Shown here piece after piece: positions 50,864 through 59,064 of a stretch of 64,000 nucleotides of DNA. Position 1 is the first letter of the stretch. Each line of letters begins with the position of its first letter. The DNA comes from Adhaeretor mobilis (lineage in GTDB: Bacteria; Planctomycetota; Planctomycetia; Pirellulales; Lacipirellulaceae): contig NZ_CP036263.1 of NCBI RefSeq assembly GCF_007741515.1, positions 4,451,178 to 4,515,177 of the forward strand, given 5' to 3'. The notes beneath the pieces were generated by a model that had not been told where the DNA came from, did no database searches, and saw only the letters and a program-made list of their open reading frames with translations. The position numbers were made by a program, and so were the translations under genes.

Positions 50864-52690
50864 TTATTTCGGGAGCAAACTCATCACCCCAGAGTCAACG
50901 CCAGTGTAGAACAGGTCGCGTCGACTCATATCAGGCGAAAGTAATCTCTTCCGGTAAATAAACACCAACAAGTGACAACCTACAATCAACACGAAACCGC
51001 TAGGCTCTGGCACTGCATCAACGACGACTGATGGCAAGCTCATTCCGTAGTTTGTTTGCCAGTCCGCTAGGCTTCCAACTCCAGGATTGCTCTGCCACAC
51101 GAGAAAATCATTGCCATCCACCTGGTTATCTATATCGAAGTCCCCGAGCATGAGACCAAATTCGACGGTCGACAGCTGGTCGACCGGCAAGTCAAAGAGT
51201 ACTTGAGAAGCCCCGCCTGGCCAGAATATCTCCAGATCGACAGGCGCGGTATGGCCCCCCAGACCGAAGTGGAGAGTCGACTCATTTTGATTGCCCTCAC
51301 CGGTGCCGAACTCGACCTGTCGGAGGAGCGTGTGGTTGCCGAGATCAATGCGGACTTGTGCACCGACCGCGTCCCGATTGATCGACTGCCCATCACCGAC
51401 AAGCTTAACCTTTAGCCAATGGTTGTTGTTGCCTTGGTTTTGAAAAAGCTTGCCTTCGGTGACCAGGTCCAGGTCGCCATCGTTGTCGTAGTCGGCAAAG
51501 CCGGCTTGGTAAGTCACACCAAGTCCAGCCAGACCGGCGATACTGGTTACGTCGGTAAAGCTCCAATCTCCATTATTGCGATAGAGCCGTGGATGGTCGC
51601 CGCTGTAGACGGCGGTGAAGTACAAGTCGAGGTAGCCGTCGTTGTCGTAGTCGCCTACCACCGGAGAGGCATACGACTCCTGCCAACCTACGCCACCTTG
51701 CCCCATGTCTTCGAAGGTATACCCGCCAGCCGCTCCCCGATTTCTCAGGAATTGGGATTCAGGTTGGCCGGGATGAGCGAAGTGTCCGGCGAACAAGTCA
51801 ATCTCGCCGTCATTATTAAAGTCGCCCCAGGCCGCCCCGATGGCATGTCCCCAGGTGCCACCCCACCGCCCCCCCTGGACGCCGCGCGTTGCTGCTTGGT
51901 CGCTAAAGATGCCATTGCCACCATTCACGTGCAATTGATTTGGCTCCAAGCGGTAGTTCGAAACGTAGACATCCAGGTCTCCATCGCGGTCGAAGTCGGC
52001 AGAGGTCACTCCGCGGCCCGGTCGTGGTCGACCGCTGGTGACGATGGCGTCGTTTGGCTGCATCCAAGTTTGTGAAAAAGAGGTTCCCTGATTGTTCTGC
52101 AAAATGACATCAGAATAGTAGGCATCAGGATAGTTTTCATAGCCTCCCGTATAGAGATCTAGGAAGCCGTCATTGTTGAAGTCGCCCCAACTTGCCCCAC
52201 GGCTGGCTTGGACGGGCAGCGACGGCAGGGTGGTGAGTACAAAACTGTTTCCCGACTGGCTTCGGAAGAGCTGCTGATTGTTATACGCATAATAGTCGAG
52301 CCATCCATCGTTGTTGTAATCGCCCCATAAGCCAGATGCCTCCAAGCTCCTTTCGGGAATAAAAGTGAAGCCACCGTTATTGCGCCAGAGAGTGCCACCG
52401 GCTTGGAAATCTACCCACCCGTCGTTGTTGTAGTCACCCCACGCGACCTTCGCTCCGCCTGGGGCAGCTACTGCCTGAAAAGTCGCTGCCACCGTCCTGG
52501 CAGGTAGAAATGCGGCAAGCAGCCCAACTGCAAGTGCGACGAAAGGGCTTGGGTGGATTCCAATAGTGTTCGCCGTGTCCCGCCTCAACATATTTCGCCA
52601 CAATTCTTTCTTGCTGGAATTTGACAATTCGACGACTGCCTCCGCGGCGTGTGATACCACCACCTTGTTCTTGGGTTTTACAACTTTCAT
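50864..52690 (-). CDS. FG-GAP/VCBS repeat surface protein (CRTAC1-like) with dockerin-like segment and PEP-CTERM tail
   Basis: A 608-residue exported protein. The N-terminus is long before the hydrophobic signal (about 47-69, PFVALAVGLLAAFLPARTVA). Then come at least seven FG-GAP/VCBS blades with calcium loops such as WGDYNNDGWVDF, WGDFNNDGFLDLY and ADFDRDGDLDVYVSNY. An ASPIC/UnbV-type segment follows (NNHWLKVKLVGDGQSINRDA, LEIFWPGGASQVL), then GDFDIDNQVDGNDFLVWQ and VPEPSGFVLIVGCHLLV, with a 25-residue tail. The start ATG overlaps the stop of LamG gene 3 (ATGA) and has GGAG upstream; an inner ATG at 52591 would give a more usual signal peptide. It is probably a surface adhesin or scaffold. 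Confidence 0.85.
   Translation of the reverse strand: MKVVKPKNKVVVSHAAEAVVELSNSSKKELWRNMLRRDTANTIGIHPSPFVALAVGLLAAFLPARTVAATFQAVAAPGGAKVAWGDYNNDGWVDFQAGGTLWRNNGGFTFIPERSLEASGLWGDYNNDGWLDYYAYNNQQLFRSQSGNSFVLTTLPSLPVQASRGASWGDFNNDGFLDLYTGGYENYPDAYYSDVILQNNQGTSFSQTWMQPNDAIVTSGRPRPGRGVTSADFDRDGDLDVYVSNYRLEPNQLHVNGGNGIFSDQAATRGVQGGRWGGTWGHAIGAAWGDFNNDGEIDLFAGHFAHPGQPESQFLRNRGAAGGYTFEDMGQGGVGWQESYASPVVGDYDNDGYLDLYFTAVYSGDHPRLYRNNGDWSFTDVTSIAGLAGLGVTYQAGFADYDNDGDLDLVTEGKLFQNQGNNNHWLKVKLVGDGQSINRDAVGAQVRIDLGNHTLLRQVEFGTGEGNQNESTLHFGLGGHTAPVDLEIFWPGGASQVLFDLPVDQLSTVEFGLMLGDFDIDNQVDGNDFLVWQSNPGVGSLADWQTNYGMSLPSVVVDAVPEPSGFVLIVGCHLLVFIYRKRLLSPDMSRRDLFYTGVDSGVMSLLPK
50891..51150. repeat. C-terminal cassette shared with LamG gene 3 (copy in the VCBS gene)
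   Basis: About 260 bases coding for the dockerin-like segment, the PEP-CTERM tail and the post-tail residues align without gaps to 52852-53111 of LamG gene 3, with scattered substitutions. The two proteins have unrelated N-terminal domains, so the cassette moved as a unit. Confidence 0.75.
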
Positions 52691-54219
52691 GCTTTTGGCT
52701 CCACAAATTCGAGCCGAACGATTACATTTGCGTTCGCACGCTCGGGCCCTAATTCGAGTCGCTGATTGTTGTGACGATACGGCTTCATAATAAATTCACC
52801 ATCGCCATTGGCAGTCGTAATGCGCGCCAGACTCGCCAGTCCTATTATCGCAGAGTCGACGCCAGTTCGGATCGGGTCGCGGCGACTCATATCAGGCGAA
52901 AGCAATCTCTTCCGGTAAATAAACACCAACAGATGACAACCTACAAGCAACACGAAACCACTAGGCTCCGGCACTGCATCAACGGCGACTGTCGACAAGT
53001 TCATCCCATAGTTTGTTTGCCAGTGCGCTAGGCTTCCAACTCCAGAATCATGCTGCCAAACGAGGTAATCATTACCATCCACGTCGTTATCCATGTCGAA
53101 GTCCCCAAGCACAAATGTCACGAAATCCGTCGTGACCCCCCCGACTCCGTCGCTGTCCAAGACCAAACCAAAGTTGCCAGCGCCTAAGTCAATCACACTG
53201 CCGGGAGTACCTAAGAGGGCGGGGTCTGACTGCCAAGTCTTGTTGCCAATCGTGACCTCAGCCAGATCCCCAGCGAATACCTGCCACAGCAAATCAGCTT
53301 GGCCGGCGTCATAGTTCAGGTTACCTTCCGTCGCCAGCGTATTCAGCGATTGAATCTCGATCGGGCTGAGTGCCCGATTCCACACGGAAAAGTCATCAAG
53401 GTATCCAGGAAAGGGCGCTTTAGAAGAACTGCCAACATACCATCTATCGCCCAAGTTGAGACTGTAATCCGTGGCGAAACTCGCGCCGCCTGCATAGCCG
53501 TTGCCTACGACATTGCTGGGAGCCGTTACCCAGCCATTAGCTAAATTCTCATGATTGCCCGTCACAGTAGTAGTGCCAGAACCAGCACCGTTGAAGTAGC
53601 CAACTAAAACATCATTGTTATCATCAAGCACAAGAGCAATGTGATACCAAGTATCCACTTCAAGGATATGGTAATACCTCATGCCGACACGGTTGTCGCG
53701 AATCCCCTCATTGGGGTTTGCTGTAATCTGCACGAAACCACCTGAAGAGGCATTCAAATCAATGGCAAAGCCTTGATTGGTGCTCCCCATAGCCCCTTTT
53801 TTGAGCAGCGCGGGAGCGAGAGGGGCGCTTGTCGGATTAAACCACAACGATGCAGTGTATCCGTTCCCAGGAACTGGATTGGCAACGTCTCCGAAATCGA
53901 CGTGACGCTCTAGCCCCGGATCAATGCTCGCTTCTAGTAATTGCAGGCTTTCGCCGATCATGCCGGCTTGACCGGAAACGACCTTCTGTGTCGATTCGCT
54001 AGGTCCTGTAGCTAGACCATCCAAGTTATTTCCAGACGAATCGAAAACAGTAAAGTCTGCCACGCTAGTATCGCCGCTACCGCCTCCACTCACATTGGCA
54101 TTATCCATGGTGGCATGGATTAATGGGGCGGCGTGGACGACGACTGTTCCGGCATGTAAAAACAAAATTGTCATGGTGATGCCCGTCAGCCTGACACTTG
54201 ACTTTTGGATTGGCCCCAT
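52687..54219 (-). CDS. LamG-fold surface protein with dockerin-like segment, PEP-CTERM and an unusual C-terminal extension (paralogue 3)
   Basis: A 510-residue paralogue of the products of 46288 and 49359. The signal peptide ends TVVVHA, the LamG domain covers about 30-350 (VDTWYHIALVLDDNNDVLVG), and the dockerin-type loop is GDFDMDNDVDGNDYLVWQ. The PEP-CTERM motif (AVPEPSGFVLLVGCHLLVFI) is followed by about 75 further residues instead of a stop, ending RLEFVEPKA. That tail has no family match and seems to be captured sequence. The stop overlaps the VCBS start by four bases (ATGA). ATG 54219 is chosen as the signal-peptide start. Confidence 0.85.
   Translation of the reverse strand: MGPIQKSSVRLTGITMTILFLHAGTVVVHAAPLIHATMDNANVSGGGSGDTSVADFTVFDSSGNNLDGLATGPSESTQKVVSGQAGMIGESLQLLEASIDPGLERHVDFGDVANPVPGNGYTASLWFNPTSAPLAPALLKKGAMGSTNQGFAIDLNASSGGFVQITANPNEGIRDNRVGMRYYHILEVDTWYHIALVLDDNNDVLVGYFNGAGSGTTTVTGNHENLANGWVTAPSNVVGNGYAGGASFATDYSLNLGDRWYVGSSSKAPFPGYLDDFSVWNRALSPIEIQSLNTLATEGNLNYDAGQADLLWQVFAGDLAEVTIGNKTWQSDPALLGTPGSVIDLGAGNFGLVLDSDGVGGVTTDFVTFVLGDFDMDNDVDGNDYLVWQHDSGVGSLAHWQTNYGMNLSTVAVDAVPEPSGFVLLVGCHLLVFIYRKRLLSPDMSRRDPIRTGVDSAIIGLASLARITTANGDGEFIMKPYRHNNQRLELGPERANANVIVRLEFVEPKA
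52852..53111. repeat. C-terminal cassette shared with the VCBS gene (copy in LamG gene 3)
   Basis: Partner of 50891-51150. Both copies carry the LSPDMSRRD post-tail sequence, not present in LamG paralogues 1 and 2, whose tails end at the RNRNC residues. Confidence 0.75.
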
Positions 54220-54457
54220 GCTTGGTCTCTCGTGCAACGATGTGAACACTAGGGCAAGGGTGCGACCTGCACTACACCCATGCTCGACGAGTTTCTCTCT
54301 GGACCGCAAAGCCGCAATCTTTCTCGCCGCCCAGGATTGCCCGCCGAGGCGTTTGCTGAACAGGTGACGAATAAGATATCAGTGAAAGAAAACACGGCTT
54401 GTACATAACCCATTTCGTTTCTCTCAAGTAATGTCGCACGCCTCAAAAAGTGGTGGT

Positions 54458-55699
54458 TCAGGGAACTGACACCTGTGCCCAGCGACCGTGTGTCACTCCG
54501 CCCGTTGTGCAAAAATAAGCCACCAGCACATCGCCGTTTGGCAGAAGCACGCCATTTGGACGCCCAAAGGCAATTACAGTGTTCTTGGCGATTACAGTGT
54601 TGTTGGCCGCCTTTTGAGTCGAGGTTTCACTACCAGCGTCGAAGACGACAACTTCGTTTTCAAGGTCGTACTCCGAGAAATTGTTGCTCACCGCCAGGCG
54701 AACCCCCTGAGGTTTGTGCCGGTAATTGTAAATTACTGCAATGCGACCATCCGAAAGTGCAATTGGGCAACAAACTTGCCCGCGTAGATTCGTTGGCTGC
54801 GGTGACGACCACGAGCGACCACAATCGCGTGATATGGCCCAGTGATTGGTCAGATCGGACTGCTTTGTCCAGTCAATGGCCCAAAACATGGTGTATAAAT
54901 CACCATTGCTAAGTAGCGTGCTATTTTGGTCGTGGTATTCGATTCGATCATCGGTGTCATCGGCGACGATGGTGAAATCGCTCCAGGTTTTGCCGGCGTC
55001 TTCCGTGAACACTGCAGCCGCCTTGTGGTCGCGATTGGCGTAACCTTTGGGCATTCCTACTTGCAAGGGATACATCCAGCGATTGGGCTTCAACACCATC
55101 AACCGCCCCATGCCATGGCAAGTATATTTGTCGGCGGGAAGATCGGCGGGCACAACCTGCGGTGCCGACCAGCTATGCCCAGCGTCTGAAGACCACAGCA
55201 CCAATCGCTCGCTCTCGGGCATGGCGCCAGTCTTCAAATCGGCGAGAGTTTTTCCTGAGAATCGAAAGCGATTTACCAACATCGCCAGACGGCCATCAGG
55301 AAGCTCGGTAGTTGACGGACTGCGATACGACCAGGGGTTGTCGCTCGATTCCAGATTCAATCCCGGCAAACGTTCCCAGTGACGCCCTTCATCTCGGGAG
55401 AGCAATACCTGCACTTCCGTATCAGGAGCGGCGAGCGACGAGGCAGTGTATTGCGTCGCAATCCACGTGCCATCAGAGAGCGGCGTGATGTAAGGCATAA
55501 ACGCCGACTCACTCGGGTCACGCGTGATGAATCCGTCCGCGACGATATGTGGCTTCTTAGCGAGCGTTGAAGTGTCACCTTGTTCGGCTTCATTCTTTGA
55601 TGAGCGTTCCTTCGCAGGAACGCTCCCCAGTAATCCAAATACAAGCTGAGTCGCTAGGGCCGCTTGAACAAAGATGCGACGAGTAACTTTCACATGCAT
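54458..55699 (-). CDS. Exported sialidase-family protein (BNR/Asp-box exo-alpha-sialidase type)
   Basis: A 413-residue six-bladed propeller with an export signal (about 1-29, RRIFVQAALATQLVFGLLGS). At least four Asp-boxes are clear: SRDEGRHW, SSDAGHSW, TEDAGKTW and SRDCGRSW. A likely arginine and acidic site is in WSYRSPSTTELPDGRLAM. Many planctomycete proteins of this fold act on sugars other than sialic acid or have no known activity, so the name is a fold-level call. An 18-base tandem repeat near the 3' end encodes NTVIAK-NTVIAF. ATG 55699 begins the signal. It lies upstream of LamG gene 3, and a 3' remnant of a paralogue lies at 47996. Confidence 0.85.
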   Translation of the reverse strand: MHVKVTRRIFVQAALATQLVFGLLGSVPAKERSSKNEAEQGDTSTLAKKPHIVADGFITRDPSESAFMPYITPLSDGTWIATQYTASSLAAPDTEVQVLLSRDEGRHWERLPGLNLESSDNPWSYRSPSTTELPDGRLAMLVNRFRFSGKTLADLKTGAMPESERLVLWSSDAGHSWSAPQVVPADLPADKYTCHGMGRLMVLKPNRWMYPLQVGMPKGYANRDHKAAAVFTEDAGKTWSDFTIVADDTDDRIEYHDQNSTLLSNGDLYTMFWAIDWTKQSDLTNHWAISRDCGRSWSSPQPTNLRGQVCCPIALSDGRIAVIYNYRHKPQGVRLAVSNNFSEYDLENEVVVFDAGSETSTQKAANNTVIAKNTVIAFGRPNGVLLPNGDVLVAYFCTTGGVTHGRWAQVSVP

Positions 55700-56006
55700 G
55701 ATCGAAAAAGTGCTAAGAATCGATGAGGGTGATGGATTCCTTGTAGTGTCAATTATCACGAAAACGGAGCATTCAGTCAAGCGTTCTAGGCCTCATTTTC
55801 TGATTTATGTGCCAAATCCCTGCGCCAATGGCATATGCACTTTACTTTTAATACGATACCTGAGATAATTAGCTACGCGATGTTGGTGCTAGAGGGGAGA
55901 GATTGCTTCAAAGGGATCTACTAAACACAAGTGCGAGCCGACTCATCGCCTCCTATTAGGCTCGCTTCATACTCCTCTTTCTTTAGCAGGCGGTAACGCA
56001 ATTATT
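55700..56006. other. Divergent region between the sialidase and ROK genes
   Basis: About 307 bases without a gene. The sialidase promoter is at 55752-55780. No clear operator for the ROK regulator stands out, although the region from 55840 to 56000 is AT-rich and must hold its promoter. Confidence 0.45.
55752..55780 (-). promoter_or_regulatory. Candidate sigma70-type promoter of the sialidase gene
   Basis: On the minus strand TTGACT (complement of 55775-55780), a 17-base spacer and GATAAT (complement of 55752-55757). The -10 box is about 50 bases before the start codon. The same element, with TTGACA and AATAAT, precedes LamG gene 1. Confidence 0.55.
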
Positions 56007-57212
56007 ATGAGCAACCTTTCTGACCGCAGTATTCTCGATTTAATTCGTGCTGGACGTGCCCAAACCCAAGCCGAAGTCTGCCGACTTACGGGAATGCGAA
56101 GCTCTACGATTTCATGTGTTCTGAAACGTTTACGCGAGGCGGGGCTAGTAGAAACCGTTGGGAAACGAGTCGTGGGTCCCGGTAAGCCGGCGACGGTTTT
56201 CCGGTTTGCTCCCCCCGGAGAGGTGTTGGCAGTGCACATCGACGGCTCGCACGCAGAAGTCGGTATTGTGACTTTGGCGGGGACTGTGCTTACTGAGTGT
56301 TCCGTCGAGCTAGGCAAGTCGCCCGAGCCCCATGCGCTTCTGCAGGAACTCTCGGGGAGAGCCCGCCAATTGGCGGAGCAGTCGGACATCAAGTGGGGAG
56401 GTTTACGAGCACTGGGATTGAGCGTTAATGGCTATGTGTCTCCGGATGGTGTGTTGCAATTTTCTACTGTACTTCCCTGGCGCGACGTTTCTGTAGTGCA
56501 GTTGGCACGCGAGGCCTTTGGCTTGACGGTTTATTGTTCCGATGGTCGTAGTCGGGCTGTAGCGGAATACCGTCACGGAGCCGGGCAGGGAAGCGAGGTA
56601 ATGCTGTTTTTCAATGCTGCCGATGGAGTGAGCGCCAGACCCGTGGTTCGTGGCGAGTTGTTTCGTGGCGCTCGGAGTCATAGCGGGGAGATCGGTCATA
56701 TTGTTGTAACACCCAATGGCCCACATTGTGGATGTGGCCAACGTGGTTGTTTGGAAGCCACTATTAGTGGACCTGCTCTGGTACGACGAATTATTGCGGA
56801 TACTGCGGCAGATTCAAAGCTTGCCCAAGAGCCGGCTATTGCACGATTGGTACATTTAGCTGAGAACAGCCGCGCATCCAAGGTGGTCGATGAGTTGGTG
56901 CGATTGGCGACCGAAGAGCAGTTTGCCTATGCCCAGAGAATGGTCGACGAGGTGGTTTCTTCGGCTGGCCGTGCGCTGGGAACGGCTGTAGCTTGCTTCG
57001 ACCCGGATTGCATCGTCATTGATGGCTACATATTTCGGAATCGACCTGCGCTACTGCATCGACTGTGGCAGTCAGCGAACACGCATTTCAATCCGGATTA
57101 TTCAGAAGTCGTCCGGCTGACACCAGCCATGCTCGGCGCCAGCGCTGAACTTATTTCACTGGCCACGTTTGTCGGAGACAGTTTAGCTTACACCCCCGAA
57201 TTGACTGGGTGA
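56007..57212 (+). CDS. ROK-family transcriptional regulator (NagC/XylR type)
   Basis: A 401-residue repressor or activator. The N-terminal winged helix (about 5-65) has LIRAGRAQTQAEVCRLTGMR and SSTISCVLKRLREAGLV. The ROK domain has the zinc site GEIGH (His 231) and CGCGQRGCLE (Cys 241, 243, 248). The kinase features are lost: the DxGGT motif reads HIDGSHAEV and the catalytic ND motif reads SDGRS, so it is a sensor and not an enzyme. It is divergent from the sialidase gene and upstream of a five-gene operon on the same strand, 87 bases before the aldolase gene, and so probably controls it by sensing a sugar or a sugar phosphate. Confidence 0.9.
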   Translation: MSNLSDRSILDLIRAGRAQTQAEVCRLTGMRSSTISCVLKRLREAGLVETVGKRVVGPGKPATVFRFAPPGEVLAVHIDGSHAEVGIVTLAGTVLTECSVELGKSPEPHALLQELSGRARQLAEQSDIKWGGLRALGLSVNGYVSPDGVLQFSTVLPWRDVSVVQLAREAFGLTVYCSDGRSRAVAEYRHGAGQGSEVMLFFNAADGVSARPVVRGELFRGARSHSGEIGHIVVTPNGPHCGCGQRGCLEATISGPALVRRIIADTAADSKLAQEPAIARLVHLAENSRASKVVDELVRLATEEQFAYAQRMVDEVVSSAGRALGTAVACFDPDCIVIDGYIFRNRPALLHRLWQSANTHFNPDYSEVVRLTPAMLGASAELISLATFVGDSLAYTPELTG

Positions 57213-57299
57213 TGCACATCTGCAAGCAGAGCAAGGACAACTAGAAGTGGCATATGCCTTGGCGTTCGAAGCTAGGGATGAAGCAATCAAGGAAATTCG

Positions 57300-58130
57300 A
57301 TGACAAGTCGCACTAATCAATTGTCGGAGCGCCTACGCAACAAGGAGCCGTTGCTGGGGTTTTATTATGGCTACCCGGCCGAAGGGATTTTGGAAACCAT
57401 AGGACCAGGATGGGATTTTGTGTGGATCGATGGGCAACACGGTCAGTTGTCATTCGGCGATGCCCTGAGCGCGGTACGTGCTGCATCGTGGCTTGGGTTG
57501 GAGACGGTGCTGCGTGTGCCGACGCACGACCCTGGCTTGTTGTCACAGTATGCCGATACTGCGCCGTCCGCAATGATGATTCCGCAGGTTGACTCTGCCG
57601 AGATGGCGACTGCGATCGTGCGCGCCTTGCGATTCCCTCCGCAGGGGAATCGATCGTACGGAGGTCGCAGGGTGATCGACGTCAATGGCCATGATTATTA
57701 CCGATCCAGTGAACCGTTGATTATGGCGCAGATCGAATCCCGTATCGGCTTAAAAAATGTAGAGCAGATTGTCGCAGTTGACGGCATTGATGGTCTGTTC
57801 TTCGGTTGCGACGATTTCAAATTAAGCCTGGGACTGCCTATTGAAACTTGTGCAGCGGAAAACGAGTCAATCCAAATCGCACGGGGTAATACCGCTCGGG
57901 CCGCACAGTCCGCCGATAAGTGGAGCGGCACGAGCATCGGCGTTAGCGAACTGTCGGCGCATCTCGATATGGGATATCAATTGCTTGCGATTGGCAGCGA
58001 TGTTGGCTTCCTCCGCCAAGGAAGCCGGCAAGCCCTTAATGAGGGTCGGAGCATTCTTCATAAGAGTTCGGCCGAAGAAAGCGCTGATGGTGATCGAGTC
58101 CAAACAGCTTCCAACACAGTGAATTCATAG
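57300..58130 (+). CDS. HpcH/HpaI-family aldolase
   Basis: A metal-dependent class II aldolase of 276 residues that cleaves or forms 2-keto-3-deoxy-type acids in known members. The catalytic His is in DFVWIDGQHGQLSF (about residues 39-52). Metal ligands are Glu in MAQIESRIGL and Asp in FFGCDDFKLSLGL. The usual PPQGNRSYGGRR loop is present. There is no signal peptide. It is the first structural gene after the ROK regulator, followed by the deacetylase gene after only 6 bases. In an operon with an aminotransferase and a dehydrogenase, it could shorten or build an unusual sugar acid. Confidence 0.88.
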   Translation: MTSRTNQLSERLRNKEPLLGFYYGYPAEGILETIGPGWDFVWIDGQHGQLSFGDALSAVRAASWLGLETVLRVPTHDPGLLSQYADTAPSAMMIPQVDSAEMATAIVRALRFPPQGNRSYGGRRVIDVNGHDYYRSSEPLIMAQIESRIGLKNVEQIVAVDGIDGLFFGCDDFKLSLGLPIETCAAENESIQIARGNTARAAQSADKWSGTSIGVSELSAHLDMGYQLLAIGSDVGFLRQGSRQALNEGRSILHKSSAEESADGDRVQTASNTVNS

Positions 58131-58136
58131 GTCGAC

Positions 58137-59006
58137 ATGAGTACAGAAATCTACGTTAGCTGGACTTTGGACTGTGAGGCGACGCAACGCGCAGTCAACG
58201 ACATAGAGTTGGGGTGCCGCTCGGCGCGAGCATTTGTTGATCTAACGATGGCCGCGGGCATGATGCCCACATTGTTCGTGCTGCCAGGAGATGCGCAGGC
58301 CTATCCAAAGTTATTGAATACGTTTGCTGAAGAAGGAGTGGAGATAGGCTTGCATTATCATCCACAAGAAGAAGGGTACGATGACTTCTGCGGTGCCTAT
58401 ACCGCAGATGAACAACACGAGATGTATCGAACTGCCGTTCTTCAATTTGCCAACGCCTTAGGTTTCGAGCCGCGAACATTCCGCACCGGAAGCTGCTCGG
58501 CCAACGACGCCACCTTTGCCGTCACGGCTGAGTTGGGATTCACTAGTTGCTCTCACTCAATGCCGGGTCGCAAAATAATGAAATTGCGTAGTAATTGGAC
58601 AGGTGCACCCGATCATGTGCATTATGCACACCCGGCAAATCGACTGCTGGAGAGTGGGCTGGACTTGGTGGAAGTTCCGGTGTCCACCGATCCCGACTCG
58701 ATGCTCTGGTCGGGTGGACATCCGCAAGACTTGCGTGTGGAATTATTTGACGCCAAAAATCAGAAGTTTCTCATCGACAAAATCCTGCAACGTGAAAAAC
58801 TTCGTCTCGGACCGATCAAGTCAATTGTGGGGTTGAGCCACAACATATTCCGTTACGACGAGCCAAACGATTTCCGCCGTCAGACATTCAAACAGATGTT
58901 GAGTGATTTCTCAATGCTGGCTGACCGATACGAGGTGCGGCTTAAGTCTGCAACAGTCAGCGAGCTTGCAACTGCCTATCGGGCGGCGGCTCCACATAGG
59001 CAGTGA
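58137..59006 (+). CDS. NodB-like polysaccharide deacetylase
   Basis: A 289-residue NodB-homology protein without signal peptide. The barrel begins IYVSWTLDCEATQRAV, with the catalytic Asp in LDCE (residue 12). GVEIGLHYHPQEEGYDDF carries the metal histidines, and FEPRTFRTGSCSAND is the R-x-G motif. Late VGLSHNIFRYDEP supplies the last conserved His. A cytoplasmic location suggests a small molecule substrate, such as an N-acetylated sugar or sugar nucleotide, rather than a polymer. It is tightly coupled to the aldolase gene. Confidence 0.87.
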   Translation: MSTEIYVSWTLDCEATQRAVNDIELGCRSARAFVDLTMAAGMMPTLFVLPGDAQAYPKLLNTFAEEGVEIGLHYHPQEEGYDDFCGAYTADEQHEMYRTAVLQFANALGFEPRTFRTGSCSANDATFAVTAELGFTSCSHSMPGRKIMKLRSNWTGAPDHVHYAHPANRLLESGLDLVEVPVSTDPDSMLWSGGHPQDLRVELFDAKNQKFLIDKILQREKLRLGPIKSIVGLSHNIFRYDEPNDFRRQTFKQMLSDFSMLADRYEVRLKSATVSELATAYRAAAPHRQ

Positions 59007-59064
59007 CTTACCTGTTTTTTCTTTATTATCACATTTACCCGCAAGAACTTGATCTTTTAGACCC

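Noticed and set aside
51419-52075. A 218-codon plus-strand open frame
   Set aside because: It lies entirely opposite the VCBS gene and its valine- and isoleucine-rich text is the reverse reading of repeated calcium-loop codons; it is a shadow.
57417-57458. Gln instead of Glu before the catalytic His in the HpaI-type aldolase as a lost residue
   Set aside because: Aldolases of this family commonly have DMQHG or DGQHG at this place, so it is normal variation.
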